From assembly GCF_964355755.1 (NCBI RefSeq), contig NC_092677.1:18754101-18818100 (forward strand): 64,000 nucleotides of DNA, given 5' to 3'. This document shows, in pieces, positions 1 to 10,800 of the stretch. The notes beneath the pieces were generated by a model. It was not told where the DNA came from. It saw nothing but the letters and a program-made list of their open reading frames with translations, and searched no databases. Position numbers and translations under genes: made by a program. Source of the stretch: Antedon mediterranea. Its lineage: Eukaryota; Echinodermata; Crinoidea; Comatulida; Antedonidae. Position 1 is the first letter of the stretch. Each line of letters starts with the position of its first letter.

Positions 1-1147
1 TTTCTATGTTATTCTTCTTTCTTTCCCTGAATTTTGTTGGCAGCGTATCTCTAATTCTGGCAAACAGAAGATTGTGTAACTTTTTCATAAGATTGACCTG
101 TAGCTGTAGATGTGCAGGACGTTTCGTTTTTTGACTTTAGAGTCGCGCAGCGTAAGTTACGCGCGATTTTGTGAATTTTGCGTATTTAACATAGATTGAA
201 AACCAAAAAGCAATTTTAATTGAAACTTGGCAAAAGTGTAATTTATATCATGCGCTAACTTTCTATGGATTTAAAATGGCAGTTTTCCAAAAAGTTACGC
301 GCGCACGCGCGTTTAAAATTTCAAAATGCGAAAAATCATTTTCTAATCAACTTTCTACGCGTTTCAGGTCATTTTGAGCATTTCAAAAATTCCCACGCGT
401 GCGCAATTTTTTTACGCGCGCGTGCGCACGTAGCGCAAAAACATCTTTTTTTTGCTTGATTTTTGTTTTTCCTATCTTTTTTAGTAAATTTACCAACTTT
501 CAAACAATTTCGACTTAAAATCACCTCATACGAGCACGTAGAATTGAACAATTTGCGCGCGTTTTTGATGAAAAAGTTCAAAAATTCATGAAAATTATGC
601 CTTTTTTAAAACAGTCATAGATTATAAACTACGAGGTGAACTTTTTTTAAATTACACATTCTGGAAGTTGATGAGTTGCAGATATCGAATCATGCATTGA
701 TATGGCTAACAGGACATAGTGACGTCATCGTATGGCCACTCAAATATAAAATATAGGATTTTTGTCTCTTTCGTCATAGCTCATCACATTTAATAGAGCG
801 CATCTCCACTTATCCTAATTCCATTTCCCCCCATTTTTTTATATTGTCTATGCCAATCAATTATCTTTCGCATGATATACCGTTTTTAAAATTGTGATGA
901 CGTCATCATGTCCAAAAGCGTCAATAACTTGGGCCACTTATTTTCACATATTCTTCACTGTATGTAGTACGTATACAATATATAGTGTATACTGTGTATA
1001 CTTAGACGTGACGTAAAATAGAGAGCGCACTAACATTTTTTCAATGGCATAATGGTTTTCTCTGCGCAATATTCTAACGTATGACGTGCACGTGGCGTTT
1101 GCTCTGCGGATAACCTAACTCGTCCGTAGTGACGAGTTCAAATCTAG
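1..1147 (+). mobile_element. Helentron-like element E1, 3' part
   Basis: The element runs off the left edge. Its body is rich in GCGCGC and ACGCG words and is the reverse complement of the bodies at 27-34.5 kb. The 3' end (about 1108-1147) shows the family signature: an inverted-repeat word GCGGATAACCT, then a hairpin with arms AACTCGTC and GACGAGTT, then CAAAT and a terminal CTAG at 1144-1147 followed by T. The 5' T/C-rich tract TCTTCTTTCTTTC is at about 13-26; in sister copies the 5' hairpin lies about 50 bp beyond this tract, so here it is outside the window. No coding capacity is seen, so it is a non-autonomous copy. The class assignment rests on terminal structure only. Confidence 0.55.
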
Positions 1148-1345
1148 TTGTATATTACTTTTCTTGGCTACTGTTAATTGTTTCGTATAACGCTAAAACT
1201 ATTTTTGTTAGTTTAACGGTCCCTTCCTTATCAAATCCTTCAGCTCAAGAATCATTCAGCTCCTCATCTAAATAACAGGATCATGGTTGTTCCGTCGTGT
1301 AAACTGCGACTGGAGTTTTAAACTGAAATTGTTATAATGGCAAAC

Positions 1346-1900
1346 TTAAAGATGTATTGTCCCTTTGACTAATTCCAAAAAAATAAAAAATAATAGATTT
1401 CGAAAAAAGGTGGGTCATTTTGAAGTATCATAATAATTATTAACTATCACCAAATATTTTTCGAAAAAAAAAAAATTTAACTGAAATACAGACGGTTTTT
1501 TGTTTAAAAAATTACTTTGACTTCCAGTCAAAGTTTTCAATCAAAACATATCCCATAATGAAACGCGCCTGTTTGGCTACTCTGTATGCATAATCATAAA
1601 ACTTCCTCATGATCTGTGTGAAAATACCTTCTTAACCGTGACAAGTTGTAAACAATCCTAATTTAGCATATGCATAATGCGTACTCATGGTTTGAAATCT
1701 TTGTTTACTTTCGCTCATGACGATTTTCCAGATGAAATGTAATCAAACTAATTTACCTGTTAATTACGTAAACTTGTTGTTTTTGGCTCAAATTTTCGAC
1801 TTAAAGTGAATAACTTTAATATTAATTTGATATGGCCACTTTAAATTTAGAATATTTTGACCTTCATTTTTTTGTGTTTCAAGGGACAATACATCTTTAA
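1346..1900. mobile_element. piggyBac-like MITE with TTAA ends
   Basis: A non-coding 0.55-kb element is bounded by TTAA at 1346-1349 and 1897-1900. Just inside are inverted repeats: AGATGTATTGTCCCTT at the left and its exact reverse complement at the right. A TTAA target duplication with short TIRs is the piggyBac signature. There is no transposase, and the interior is AT-rich. It lies upstream of the first visible ShKT exon, probably in an intron. Confidence 0.6.
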
Positions 1901-2042
1901 GACAGAGTGAAAGTTTACTGTCAATATAGATAATAGTGTACAGTAGTAAATCAATTCTAGACGCTGAACTGATTTTGTTTTGTAATTGTATTTTTTCATA
2001 CGATTTTTACATACATTCTTGATTTGTTTTAAAATTGACTAG

Positions 2043-2207
2043 GATGCACTGATTCTGACAAGAAGTGTACAGAATGGGCAAAAAATGGGGAGTGCACAAA
2101 CAACCCAGACTGGATGGTTCGCAAATGCAAGTTAAGTTGCAAGCAATGCGTCACAGATAACTATGCCCTTTCATTGCCAGATCCGTCACCTACGCCTCAC
2201 GACATTG
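2043..2207 (+). CDS. ShKT-domain exon 1 (internal, phase 1-1)
   Basis: This 165-nt exon encodes one ShKT (ShK toxin-like) domain, a six-cysteine disulfide module found in secreted and extracellular metazoan proteins. The acceptor is TTGACTAG and the donor is G|GTAAGT; both splice junctions are phase 1. Cysteine spacing is C-x6-C-x8-C-x10-C-x3-C-x2-C, with the family's usual Trp after the second Cys and a second Trp before the fourth. About 18 Pro/Ser/Thr-rich linker residues follow the domain. It is the first of seven such exons on this strand, and all splice in frame with each other. The N-terminal part of the protein (signal peptide and any catalytic domain such as an astacin or peroxidase) would be upstream and is not visible, so the full product cannot be named. 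The domain call is strong; the gene identity is open. Confidence 0.85.
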
Positions 2208-3007
2208 GTAAGTTCAGCAGTTACTTCACTTTCCACTGTTAGGAAAAGTGTAGAGGGGTTATTATTTCGGTGTACTGTACATCGTTGTGGACAAACGGAT
2301 GAGCGATGTTTGGTAGTAGCTCACGAAAAGAAGGGAAGACCGCAAAACAAGGATCAGCACAGTATAAATGGAAGATGTTATACTGACCTTACGATAATCC
2401 CATGTAACTAGTGTAATGAATGTTGCCAAAATTATTGAAAACGTGTTTCATTCATTTCAACATAAAACAATCAGCAAAGTTATTCAAATATTAAAAGTTA
2501 AAAAACAGCATCTGTAACGTTTTAATTTTGTTAAACCTTATTGTTAAAGTTTCTTTTTTTTAAATAACAGTATTTTCTCATGTACATTTTCTCCATAATC
2601 AAAAAAAGTTTAATTTGTTTAACGCAAACATTATTCCCTAGAAACAGAATGATAATGTATATATTTCATATTTTTATTTTTACGCGAAGGGAAACTATGT
2701 TTAAATATGTTAAGAATGTCTACAATTATAATTATATATATTAAATTTCAAGCAAACAACATTAATGTTCTGTACGGTCAAGACTTTTGTAAAAAAAAAA
2801 CACGCCCGAAAGCTCAATCAAAATCCTTAGTTATTAAAAGTATCACCTGAACTTATTAGTAGTTTAATTTGAACATAAATAATTTGGCTGACATTTCACA
2901 TCGTGAATCAAACTAAATGAACTTGTCTCTGTTGCTTTCCTTTGAAACATAATTGTCTACAATTCTTTCTTGGCTTAGACCTACTACTCATGTTGTTATT
3001 ATTTCAG

Positions 3008-3139
3008 ACTGTGAGGATACAACACATAAATGTGTTGGCTGGGCAAAGAAAGGAGACTGTGAGAAGAACCCAAAATGGATGAAGCCAAACTGCCCTCTAA
3101 GTTGTAACAGTTGTAGTATTATTCCAACACTTGTAGCAG
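3008..3139 (+). CDS. ShKT-domain exon 2 (internal, phase 1-1)
   Basis: This 132-nt exon sits between acceptor ATTTCAG and donor G|GTATTA and encodes a second ShKT domain with the same six-Cys spacing as the first. Trp residues follow the second Cys and sit mid-way in the x10 loop, and the x3 loop reads PLS. A short hydrophobic linker (IIPTLVA) ends the exon. The frame stays open into the intron to 3225, but the strong donor, matching phase and loss of domain similarity after 3139 support splicing here. It is separated from exon 1 by an 800-bp intron. Confidence 0.85.
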
Positions 3140-3869
3140 GTATTAGGAATAATATTGTAATGATTGTAACCATTTATTTAATAATAGTTTTAATATTATT
3201 TAACACCTTTGATGGGAAACGTTGACAAAAAACAACCAAACAAATTGTACTAAAAAAATCAAAAAGTAAATTTTAAACAATTATCTACTGGTACTTTTAT
3301 TTGTGGCGTCCAACACAAAAATGATTTTCTTGATAGAATGAGTATTTTCCAGAGTGATAGTATTATCTGACAATTATATAACAAACTCCGTCATTATTCT
3401 TAATTCTGAACAAATAAAGCTCGAAATATAGAATCATAATGGATTGCCTTCCTCTAGTGGATCCTCTGGTATAGTATTATGTGTAGAGAAAAAATTATAT
3501 TTTATTCAAACAATGAACTTCAAGCATTTCCTTTGTTCATAAATGCTAATTCAACAATTGGCAACAGTTTGTACAATATAATTATTTGGCCTGCATCGTA
3601 AATAAACAGTTCAAAAACAATCTTATGATATATTTTACTCCTGTTAATCAATGTTAATATAAGAAGGCAGTACAGTTTTTAAATAAATAAAAATCAACAC
3701 ACATACTTCTTACATAAAATTATGACAAAAATACACATTTTATTTGGTAACACAGAATTTGAAATAAATTCCATCATTAAATATCTTTATTTTGGAAAGG
3801 CATAGTGTATCGCAAACCTGACTTTCGTATCTTGTGTTTATTCTCCATAAATGTTATGTTTCCTTAAAG

Positions 3870-3998
3870 GTTGTAGGGATGTACAGAGGAAATGCCCAAT
3901 GTGGGCAGAGAAGGGCGACTGTCTAACCAACCCTAATTTCATGTTTCCAAACTGCCCATTGAGCTGCAATAGCTGCAATGATACAAGCTATGATCCAG
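3870..3998 (+). CDS. ShKT-domain exon 3 (internal, phase 1-1)
   Basis: This 129-nt exon has acceptor CCTTAAAG and donor CCAG|GTAATA. It encodes the third ShKT domain, with six cysteines in the same spacing and Trp after the second Cys; the mid-loop Trp is replaced by Phe. The linker is short and acidic/Tyr-containing. The donor lies directly at the start of a 47-bp minisatellite, so every repeat copy in the following intron carries a donor-like GGTAATG word. Confidence 0.85.
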
Positions 3999-3999
3999 G

Positions 4000-4610
4000 T
4001 AATAATGAGAAAGAGGTACAGACAATGAATGAAATGATGGTAATGTTGATAATGAGAAAGAGGTGCAAAGGAAGAATGGAATGATGGTAATGTTGATAAT
4101 GAGAAAGAGGTGCAAAGGAAGAATGGAATGATGGTAATGTTGATAATGAGAAAGAGATGCAAAGGAAGAATGTAATGATGGTAATGTTGATAATGAGAAA
4201 GAGGTGCAAAGGAAGAATGGAATGATGGTAATGTTGATAATGAAAAAAAGGTGCAAAGGAAGAATGGAATGATGGTAATGTTGATAATGAAAAAAAGGTG
4301 CAAAGGAAGAATGGAATGATGGTAATGTTGATAATGAAAAAAAGGTGCAAAGGAAGAATGGAATGATGGTAATGTTGATAATGAGAAAGAGGTGCAAAGG
4401 AAGAATGGAATGATGGTAATGTTGATAATGAAAAAAAGGTGCAAAGGAAGAATGGAATGATGGTAATGTTGATAATGAGAAAGAGGTGCAAAGGAAGAAT
4501 GGAATGATGGTAATGTTGATAATGAAAAAAAGGTGCAAAGGAAGAATGTAATGATGGTAATGTTGATAATGAGAAAGAGGTGCAAAGGAATGAAATGATG
4601 GTAGAGAAAA
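4000..4610. repeat. 47-bp minisatellite in the intron after exon 3
   Basis: About 12 near-identical copies of a 47-bp unit (containing GATGGTAATGTTGATAATGA) follow the exon-3 donor. Starts of the GATGG word at 4036, 4083 and 4130 confirm the 47-bp step. Variants alternate GAGAAAGAGG and GAAAAAAAGG. Beyond 4610 the pattern decays, with related words to about 4900. Because 47 is not a multiple of 3 and the unit lacks reverse-strand stops, three long antisense frames stay open by chance. Confidence 0.95.
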
Positions 4611-5003
4611 GGCTGCAGACAATTAATGAAATGATGATGATTTTGATAGAGAAATGGCTGCAGACAATGAATGGAATTATGGGAAGGTTGAAAATGAGAA
4701 AAAGGTACAGAGGAGGAATGAAATGATGATAATGTGAAAAGGGTACAGACAGTAAATGAAATTATTGTAATGTTGATAATGGGAAAAATTGGTGCAGAGA
4801 AGGAATAAAATGCTGGTGATAATGAAATCTTCATAATAGTTATTGTAAAAATGATGAAGATGCTGAGGATAATTAAGAGAATAGAAAAGGGACAAATAAT
4901 TTCTACTGAACTACACAATAAACAATGTTAGTAGTATAGTGTTGTATTTGTGATACAAGTTCCTTTAAATTAAAGTAAGTAAAAACATTTATATTTAACT
5001 CAG

Positions 5004-5141
5004 GTTGTATTGACAAAACTAGACGATGTAAGGCCTTATCTGACAAAGGTGATTGCCAATCAAATAGAAAATGGATGAAGAAGAACTGTCCTCTTACATG
5101 TAATACTTGTACAGATGTTAAAGGGAAAGCTTCTAAGCCGA
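5004..5141 (+). CDS. ShKT-domain exon 4 (internal, phase 1-1)
   Basis: This 138-nt exon has acceptor ACTCAG and donor A|GTAAGT. It encodes the fourth ShKT domain with the same six-Cys spacing. The Trp normally two residues after the second Cys is Leu here, while the mid-loop Trp is kept. The exon ends with a Lys-rich linker. It precedes the longest intron (about 9.1 kb), which contains the satellite array. Confidence 0.85.
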
Positions 5142-7090
5142 GTAAGTTTTTAGAAACAATAAATTGTTGTAAACCACTCTATACTTTGGTATATTTCATA
5201 TTTATATACATATAAGTAAAATATATTCAATAAAATCAAATCCTACTTTCTTTCGTTCTTTTTTATTTTGAAACATTATGCTTAAACCAATTTGTAGTAA
5301 ATTAGACTAGTAATAAATCTCTTAGATGGCTCAATAATTTCATGAGCCAAACACTGGTCAGAAGAGAAGGTTTGTGGAACATAACACAAGCATTAAGGCC
5401 CGATACTTGTTAATCCATGTTGATAGTTGGTGCTTGGAAGTTGGAATGTCAATGAGAGTTCAACTTTTCTAATTTAATTAATTTTTGTCCATAATCATCA
5501 ATGAGGAAATCTTCAAAGATTTGTGGAACCACACGTTCTTGTGTACACTGACATTCTCATGATAATTGCCTTTGGCAAAGCACTTGCCCATCCTTGTTCA
5601 GGACATGGGTATACTTAACACACTGCTAGTCATTATTCCATTCCCATGTGGCATGTGTTTTTTCAGAGACTAATTACTATTTACAAGTTAATTGAAGACG
5701 ACTCAGACAAGTATCAGATACTTATAGACAGTTTCTTTTTTCTTTGAAAGTTTCTTCACTATAGTGGACAGTAGTAGAACATGTAACAGGGTTGAACAGC
5801 TTCACTGAAATGAATCACCAAGTATAATTAATTAATATACTTTCTTTACCTTAATCCCATTATATACAATTACTGTATCATCTAGAGTGTAGAGCAAACA
5901 CAACTACTTTACTATAAAGTTTATGTTCAGTTCCATGCTAGTTACTGGTATCTAGTGTATATATATTGCATATTATCAAAAATAATTTAATATTATTTAC
6001 CAATTTATTTTAGTGTTTCACATTAAAATATAATGTTCACTAATCTAGTATTATTATGTAGAAATACTGAAAGTCATGGGTTCATTTTTTTCTGATAACT
6101 TGAAAGTGCCAGCCAGCATTTGTTTTGATATCATAAAAGGTCTCTAATTAGGTCAAATTTCTATGGTATTGCACTAGTGCCTACATTGAAAAATAATTTA
6201 AGGGGTATTTGGATCATTTGTAGCCTACTGGGTTGAGGTGAATATTGTCACCAAATCAAACATGTAGGCCTACCATAAGGCCTTAGTTTCAAACTAAAGT
6301 TTACAATCAATCCTTGCATTTTTTGTCACTCAGATTTGAATAGTCACTATTGCTTGAAATACTATTTGACTTGGCACAATGTGTGATAATCCTAGTACAA
6401 TCTATTTCAGCTAACAACACCAGAAAGTCTAGAAGTGTGGAAGGTATTTTGGAAAAGCATGGTTTGAAGAAGCATGCCACTACAATGCATTGTGGTCAAT
6501 TACTAGTACTATCAGAGATTAAACATTCTTAAATTATAATTGCCTTTTTGTTTTATCTTTAAAACAGACTTGATTTGAATTTTTGTTGAATTGAATTAAT
6601 ATATTATAATCAAGTATTATGATTTTCTTTTAGCACAAGTATTTATCATCATAAAATCAGTATTTAAAAATAAATGTCTTCTTTTTTCCCTATTCAGGGA
6701 ATTAATTTGTACTCAATCATTCTTACAAATACAATGCACTTGAGCACTATTGATTTAATGTAATGCCATTATACAACCTGCGAATACAATTACAACCACC
6801 ATATTGTTGTGATTACATTATACACATTCAACAACTAGTTACTACCATGCAGTCACTCTTTTTATTAATTAAAATTAATTAATTACATTGCACATTGAAC
6901 AGCATGTTGATTTACAGTAGCCTTGTAATAATATTAACAATGTTGGTTTATTATATTATTACAGGGTGACTTAAATTGTGATTATGTCCAATACCTTTGA
7001 TTTGCATGCTATATATATAACTTAGTTCTCTAGTATTATAAATAATTGTTGCAGTGATACATGGTTACTGTGATTGATAACAAAATTGTT
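5142..7090. other. Intron sequence without recognised gene
   Basis: This is AT-rich intronic sequence between ShKT exons 4 and 5. No ShKT-like Cys pattern is seen. The only candidate coding piece is a 33-nt segment at 6411-6443, listed separately. The stretch ends where the AACCAATG-type tandem repeats begin. Confidence 0.6.
6411..6443 (+). CDS. Possible 33-nt linker exon (phase 1-1)
   Basis: A consensus acceptor (CTATTTCAG) is followed by 33 nt and a GTATTT donor. Both ends are phase 1, so it would splice in frame between ShKT exons 4 and 5. It would encode a short Asn/Ser/Arg-rich linker with an NNT sequon. The donor is weak and the segment short, so it may be chance. RNA-seq junctions would settle it. 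Confidence 0.15.
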
Positions 7091-7616
7091 AGAACCAATG
7101 CGTGTAAAACCAATGCGTGTAAAACCAATGCGTGTAAAACCAATGTGTCAAACCAATGTGTGTAAAATCAATGTGTCAAACCAATGTGTGTAAAATCAAT
7201 GTGTCAAACCAATGCGTGTAAAACCAATGCGTGTAAAACCAATGCGTGTAAAACCAATGTGTCAAACCAATGCGTGTAAAACCAATGTGTCAAACCAATG
7301 TGTGTAAAATCAATGTGTCAAACCAATGTGTGTAAAATCAATGTGTCAAACCAATGTGTGTAAAACCAATGTGTGTCAAACCAATGAGTTTTAAACCAAT
7401 GCGTGTCAAACCAATGCATGTAAAACTAATGCGTGTCAAACCAATTTGTGTCAAACCAATGTGTGTCAAACCAATGCATTTTAAACCAATGCGTGTCAAA
7501 CAAATGCGTGTAAAACCAATGTGTGTCAAACCAATGCGTGTAAAACCAATGCGTGTAAAAGCAATGAGTGTAAAAGCAATGTGTGTAAAACCAATGTGTG
7601 TGTTAAAACAACTCTA
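7091..7616. repeat. 13-18 bp tandem repeats (AACCAATG family)
   Basis: Short units of AACCAATGCGTGTAA (15 bp), a 13-bp variant with GTGTC and longer TTTTAA variants alternate through this block, leading into degenerate copies to about 7890. They share the CCAATGTGTGTA core with the 52-bp monomers that follow and look like simpler relatives of them. Confidence 0.95.
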
Positions 7617-7889
7617 GAAAGAATGAAAGTGTACAAAACCAATGTGAACCAATATGTGTAAGGCTGATGTATGTACAATCACTATGTGTAATGTGAGTAG
7701 AGTGACTAATGCACATAAAACCAAGTTTTTTCAAACCAATTTGTGCAATGTGTGCAAAACCAATGTGTGTAAAACCACTGTGTTTTAAAACACAATGTGT
7801 AAAAATAATGTGTGTACAACCAATGTGTTTAAAATCAGTATATGTAAAACTTGTGTGTGTAGAACCAATTTGAATAGAACCAATCAATG

Positions 7890-10800
7890 TATGCAACCAA
7901 TGTGTGTAGACCCAATGTGTGCAAAATCATTCATGTTTGTGGGTGTAACCAATGTGTGTAGACCCAATGTGTGCAAAACTATTCATGTTTGTGGGTGTAA
8001 CCAATGTGTGTAGACCCAATGTGTGCAAAACCATTCATGTCTGTGGGTGTAACCAATGTATGTAGACCCAATGTGTGCAAAACCATTCATGTTTGTGGGT
8101 GTAACCAATGTGTGTAGACCCAATGTGTGCCAAACCATTCATGTCTGTGGGTGTAACCAATGTGTGTAGACCCAATGTGTGCAAAACCATTTATGTTTGT
8201 GGGTGTAACCAATGTGTGTAGACCCAATGTGTGTAAAACTATTCATGTTTGTGGGTGTAACCAATGTATGTAGACCCAATGTGTGCAAAACCATTTATGT
8301 TTGTGGGTGTAACCAATTTGTGTTGACCAAATGTGTGCAAAACCATTCATGTTTGTGGGTGTAACCAATGTATGTAGACCCAATGTGTGCAAAACCATTT
8401 ATGTTTGTGGGTGTAACCAATGTGTGTAGACCCAATGTGTGCAAAACCATTCATGTTTGTGGGTGTAACCAATGTGTGTAGACCCAATGTGTGCAAAACC
8501 ATTTATGTTTGTGGGTGTAACCAATGTATGTAGACCCAATGTGTGCAAAACCATTTATGTTTGTGGGTGTAACCGATGTGTGTAGAACCAATGTGTGCAA
8601 AACCATTCTTGTTTGTTGGTGTAACCAATGTGTGTAGACCCAATGTGTGCAAAACTATTCATGTTTGTGGGTGTAACCAATGTGTGTAGACCCAATGTGT
8701 GCAAAACCATTCATGTCTGTGGGTGTAACCAATGTATGTAGACCCAATGTGTGCAAAACCATTTATGTTTGTGGGTGTAACCGATGTATGTAGACCCAAT
8801 GTGTGCAAAACCATTTATGTTTGTGGGTGTAACCAATGTGTGTAGACCCAATGTGTGCAAAACCATTCATGTTTGTGGGTGTAACCAATGTGTTTAGACC
8901 CAATGTGTGCAAAACTATTCATGTTTGTGGGTGTAACCAATGTATGTAGACCCAATGTGTGCAAAACCATTTATGTTTGTGGGTGTAACCAATGTGTGTA
9001 GAACCAATGTGTGCAAAACCATTTATGTTTGTGGGTGTAACCGATGTGTGTAGAACCAATGTGTGCAAAACCATTCTTGTTTGTTGGTGTAACCAATGTG
9101 TGTAGACCCAATGTGTGCAAAACTATTCATGTTTGTGGGTGTAACCAATGTGTGTAGACCCAATGTGTGCAAAACCATTCATGTTTGTGGGTGTAACCAA
9201 TGTGTGTAGACCCAATGTGTGCAAAACCATTTATGTTTGTGGGTGTAACCGATGTGTGTAGAACCAATGTGTGCAAAACCATTCATGTTTGTGGGTGTAA
9301 CCAATGTGTGTAGACCCAATGTGTGTAAAACTATTCATGTTTGTGGGTGTAACCAATGTGTGTAGACCCAATGTGTGCAAAACCATTCATGTTTGTGGGT
9401 GTAACCAATGTGTGTAGACCCAATGTGTGTAAAACTATTCATGTTTGTGGGTGTAACCAATGTGTGTAGACCCAATGTGTGCAAAACCATTTATGTTTGT
9501 GGGTGTAACCAATGTGTGTTGACCCAATGTGTGCAAAACCGTTCATGTTTGTGGGTGTAACCAATGTATTTAGACCCAATGTGTGCAAAACCATTCATGT
9601 CTGTGGGTGTAACCAATGTGTGTAGACCCAATGTGTGCAAAACCATTTATGTTTGTGGGTGTAACCGATGTGTGTAGAACCAATGTGTGCAAAACCATTC
9701 ATGTTTGTGGGTGTAACCAATGTGTGTAGACCCAATGTGTGCAAAACTATTCATGTTTGTGGGTGTAACCAATGTGTGTAGACCCAATGTGTGCAAAACC
9801 ATTCATGTCTGTGGGTGTAACCAATGTATGTAGACCCAATGTGTGCAAAACCATTTATGTTTGTGGGTGTAACCAATGTGTGTAGAACCAATGTGTGCAA
9901 AACCATTTATGTTTGTGGGTGTAACCGATGTGTGTAGAACCAATGTGTGCAAAACCATTCTTGTTTGTTGGTGTAACCAATGTGTGTAGACCCAATGTGT
10001 GCAAAACTATTCATGTTTGTGGGTGTAACCAATGTGTGTAGACCCAATGTGTGCAAAACCATTCATGTTTGTGGGTGTAACCAATGTGTGTAGACCCAAT
10101 GTGTGCAAAACCATTTATGTTTGTGGGTGTAACCGATGTGTGTAGAACCAATGTGTGCAAAACCATTCATGTTTGTGGGTGTAACCAATGTGTGTAGACC
10201 CAATGTGTGTAAAACTATTCATGTTTGTGGGTGTAACCAATGTGTGTAGACCCAATGTGTGCAAAACCATTCATGTTTGTGGGTGTAACCAATGTGTGTA
10301 GACCCAATGTGTGTAAAACTATTCATGTTTGTGGGTGTAACCAATGTGTGTAGACCCAATGTGTGCAAAACCATTTATGTTTGTGGGTGTAACCAATGTG
10401 TGTTGACCCAATGTGTGCAAAACCGTTCATGTTTGTGGGTGTAACCAATGTATTTAGACCCAATGTGTGCAAAACCATTCATGTCTGTGGGTGTAACCAA
10501 TGTGTGTAGACCCAATGTGTGCAAAACCATTTATGTTTGTGGGTGTAACCGATGTGTGTAGAACCAATGTGTGCAAAACCATTCATGTTTGTGGGTGTAA
10601 CCAATGTGTGTAGACCCAATGTGTGCAAAACTATTCATGTTTGTGGGTGTAACCAATGTGTGTAGACCCAATGTGTGCAAAACCATTTATGTTTGTGGGT
10701 GTAACCAATGTGTGTTGACCCAATGTGTGCAAAACCATTCATGTTTGTGGGTGTAACCAATGTGTTTAGACCCAATGTGTGCAAAATTATTCATGTTTGT

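Noticed and set aside
3140-3225. Extension of ShKT exon 2 to the frame end, giving a membrane-like hydrophobic tail
   Set aside because: A GT donor with matching phase, and loss of the pattern seen in the other exons, favour splicing at 3,139; a retained-intron isoform is possible but unsupported.
3923-4918. Minus-strand frames of 331, 227 and 167 codons rich in His, Phe, Leu and Ser
   Set aside because: They are the same 47-bp repeat read in three frames; the repeat has no reverse-strand stops and 47 is not divisible by 3, so all frames stay open. One also overlaps ShKT exon 3 antisense.
7338-8013. Repetitive frames (MCVKPM-type and its antisense)
   Set aside because: By-product of the AACCAATG tandem repeats; frames break as soon as repeat length changes.
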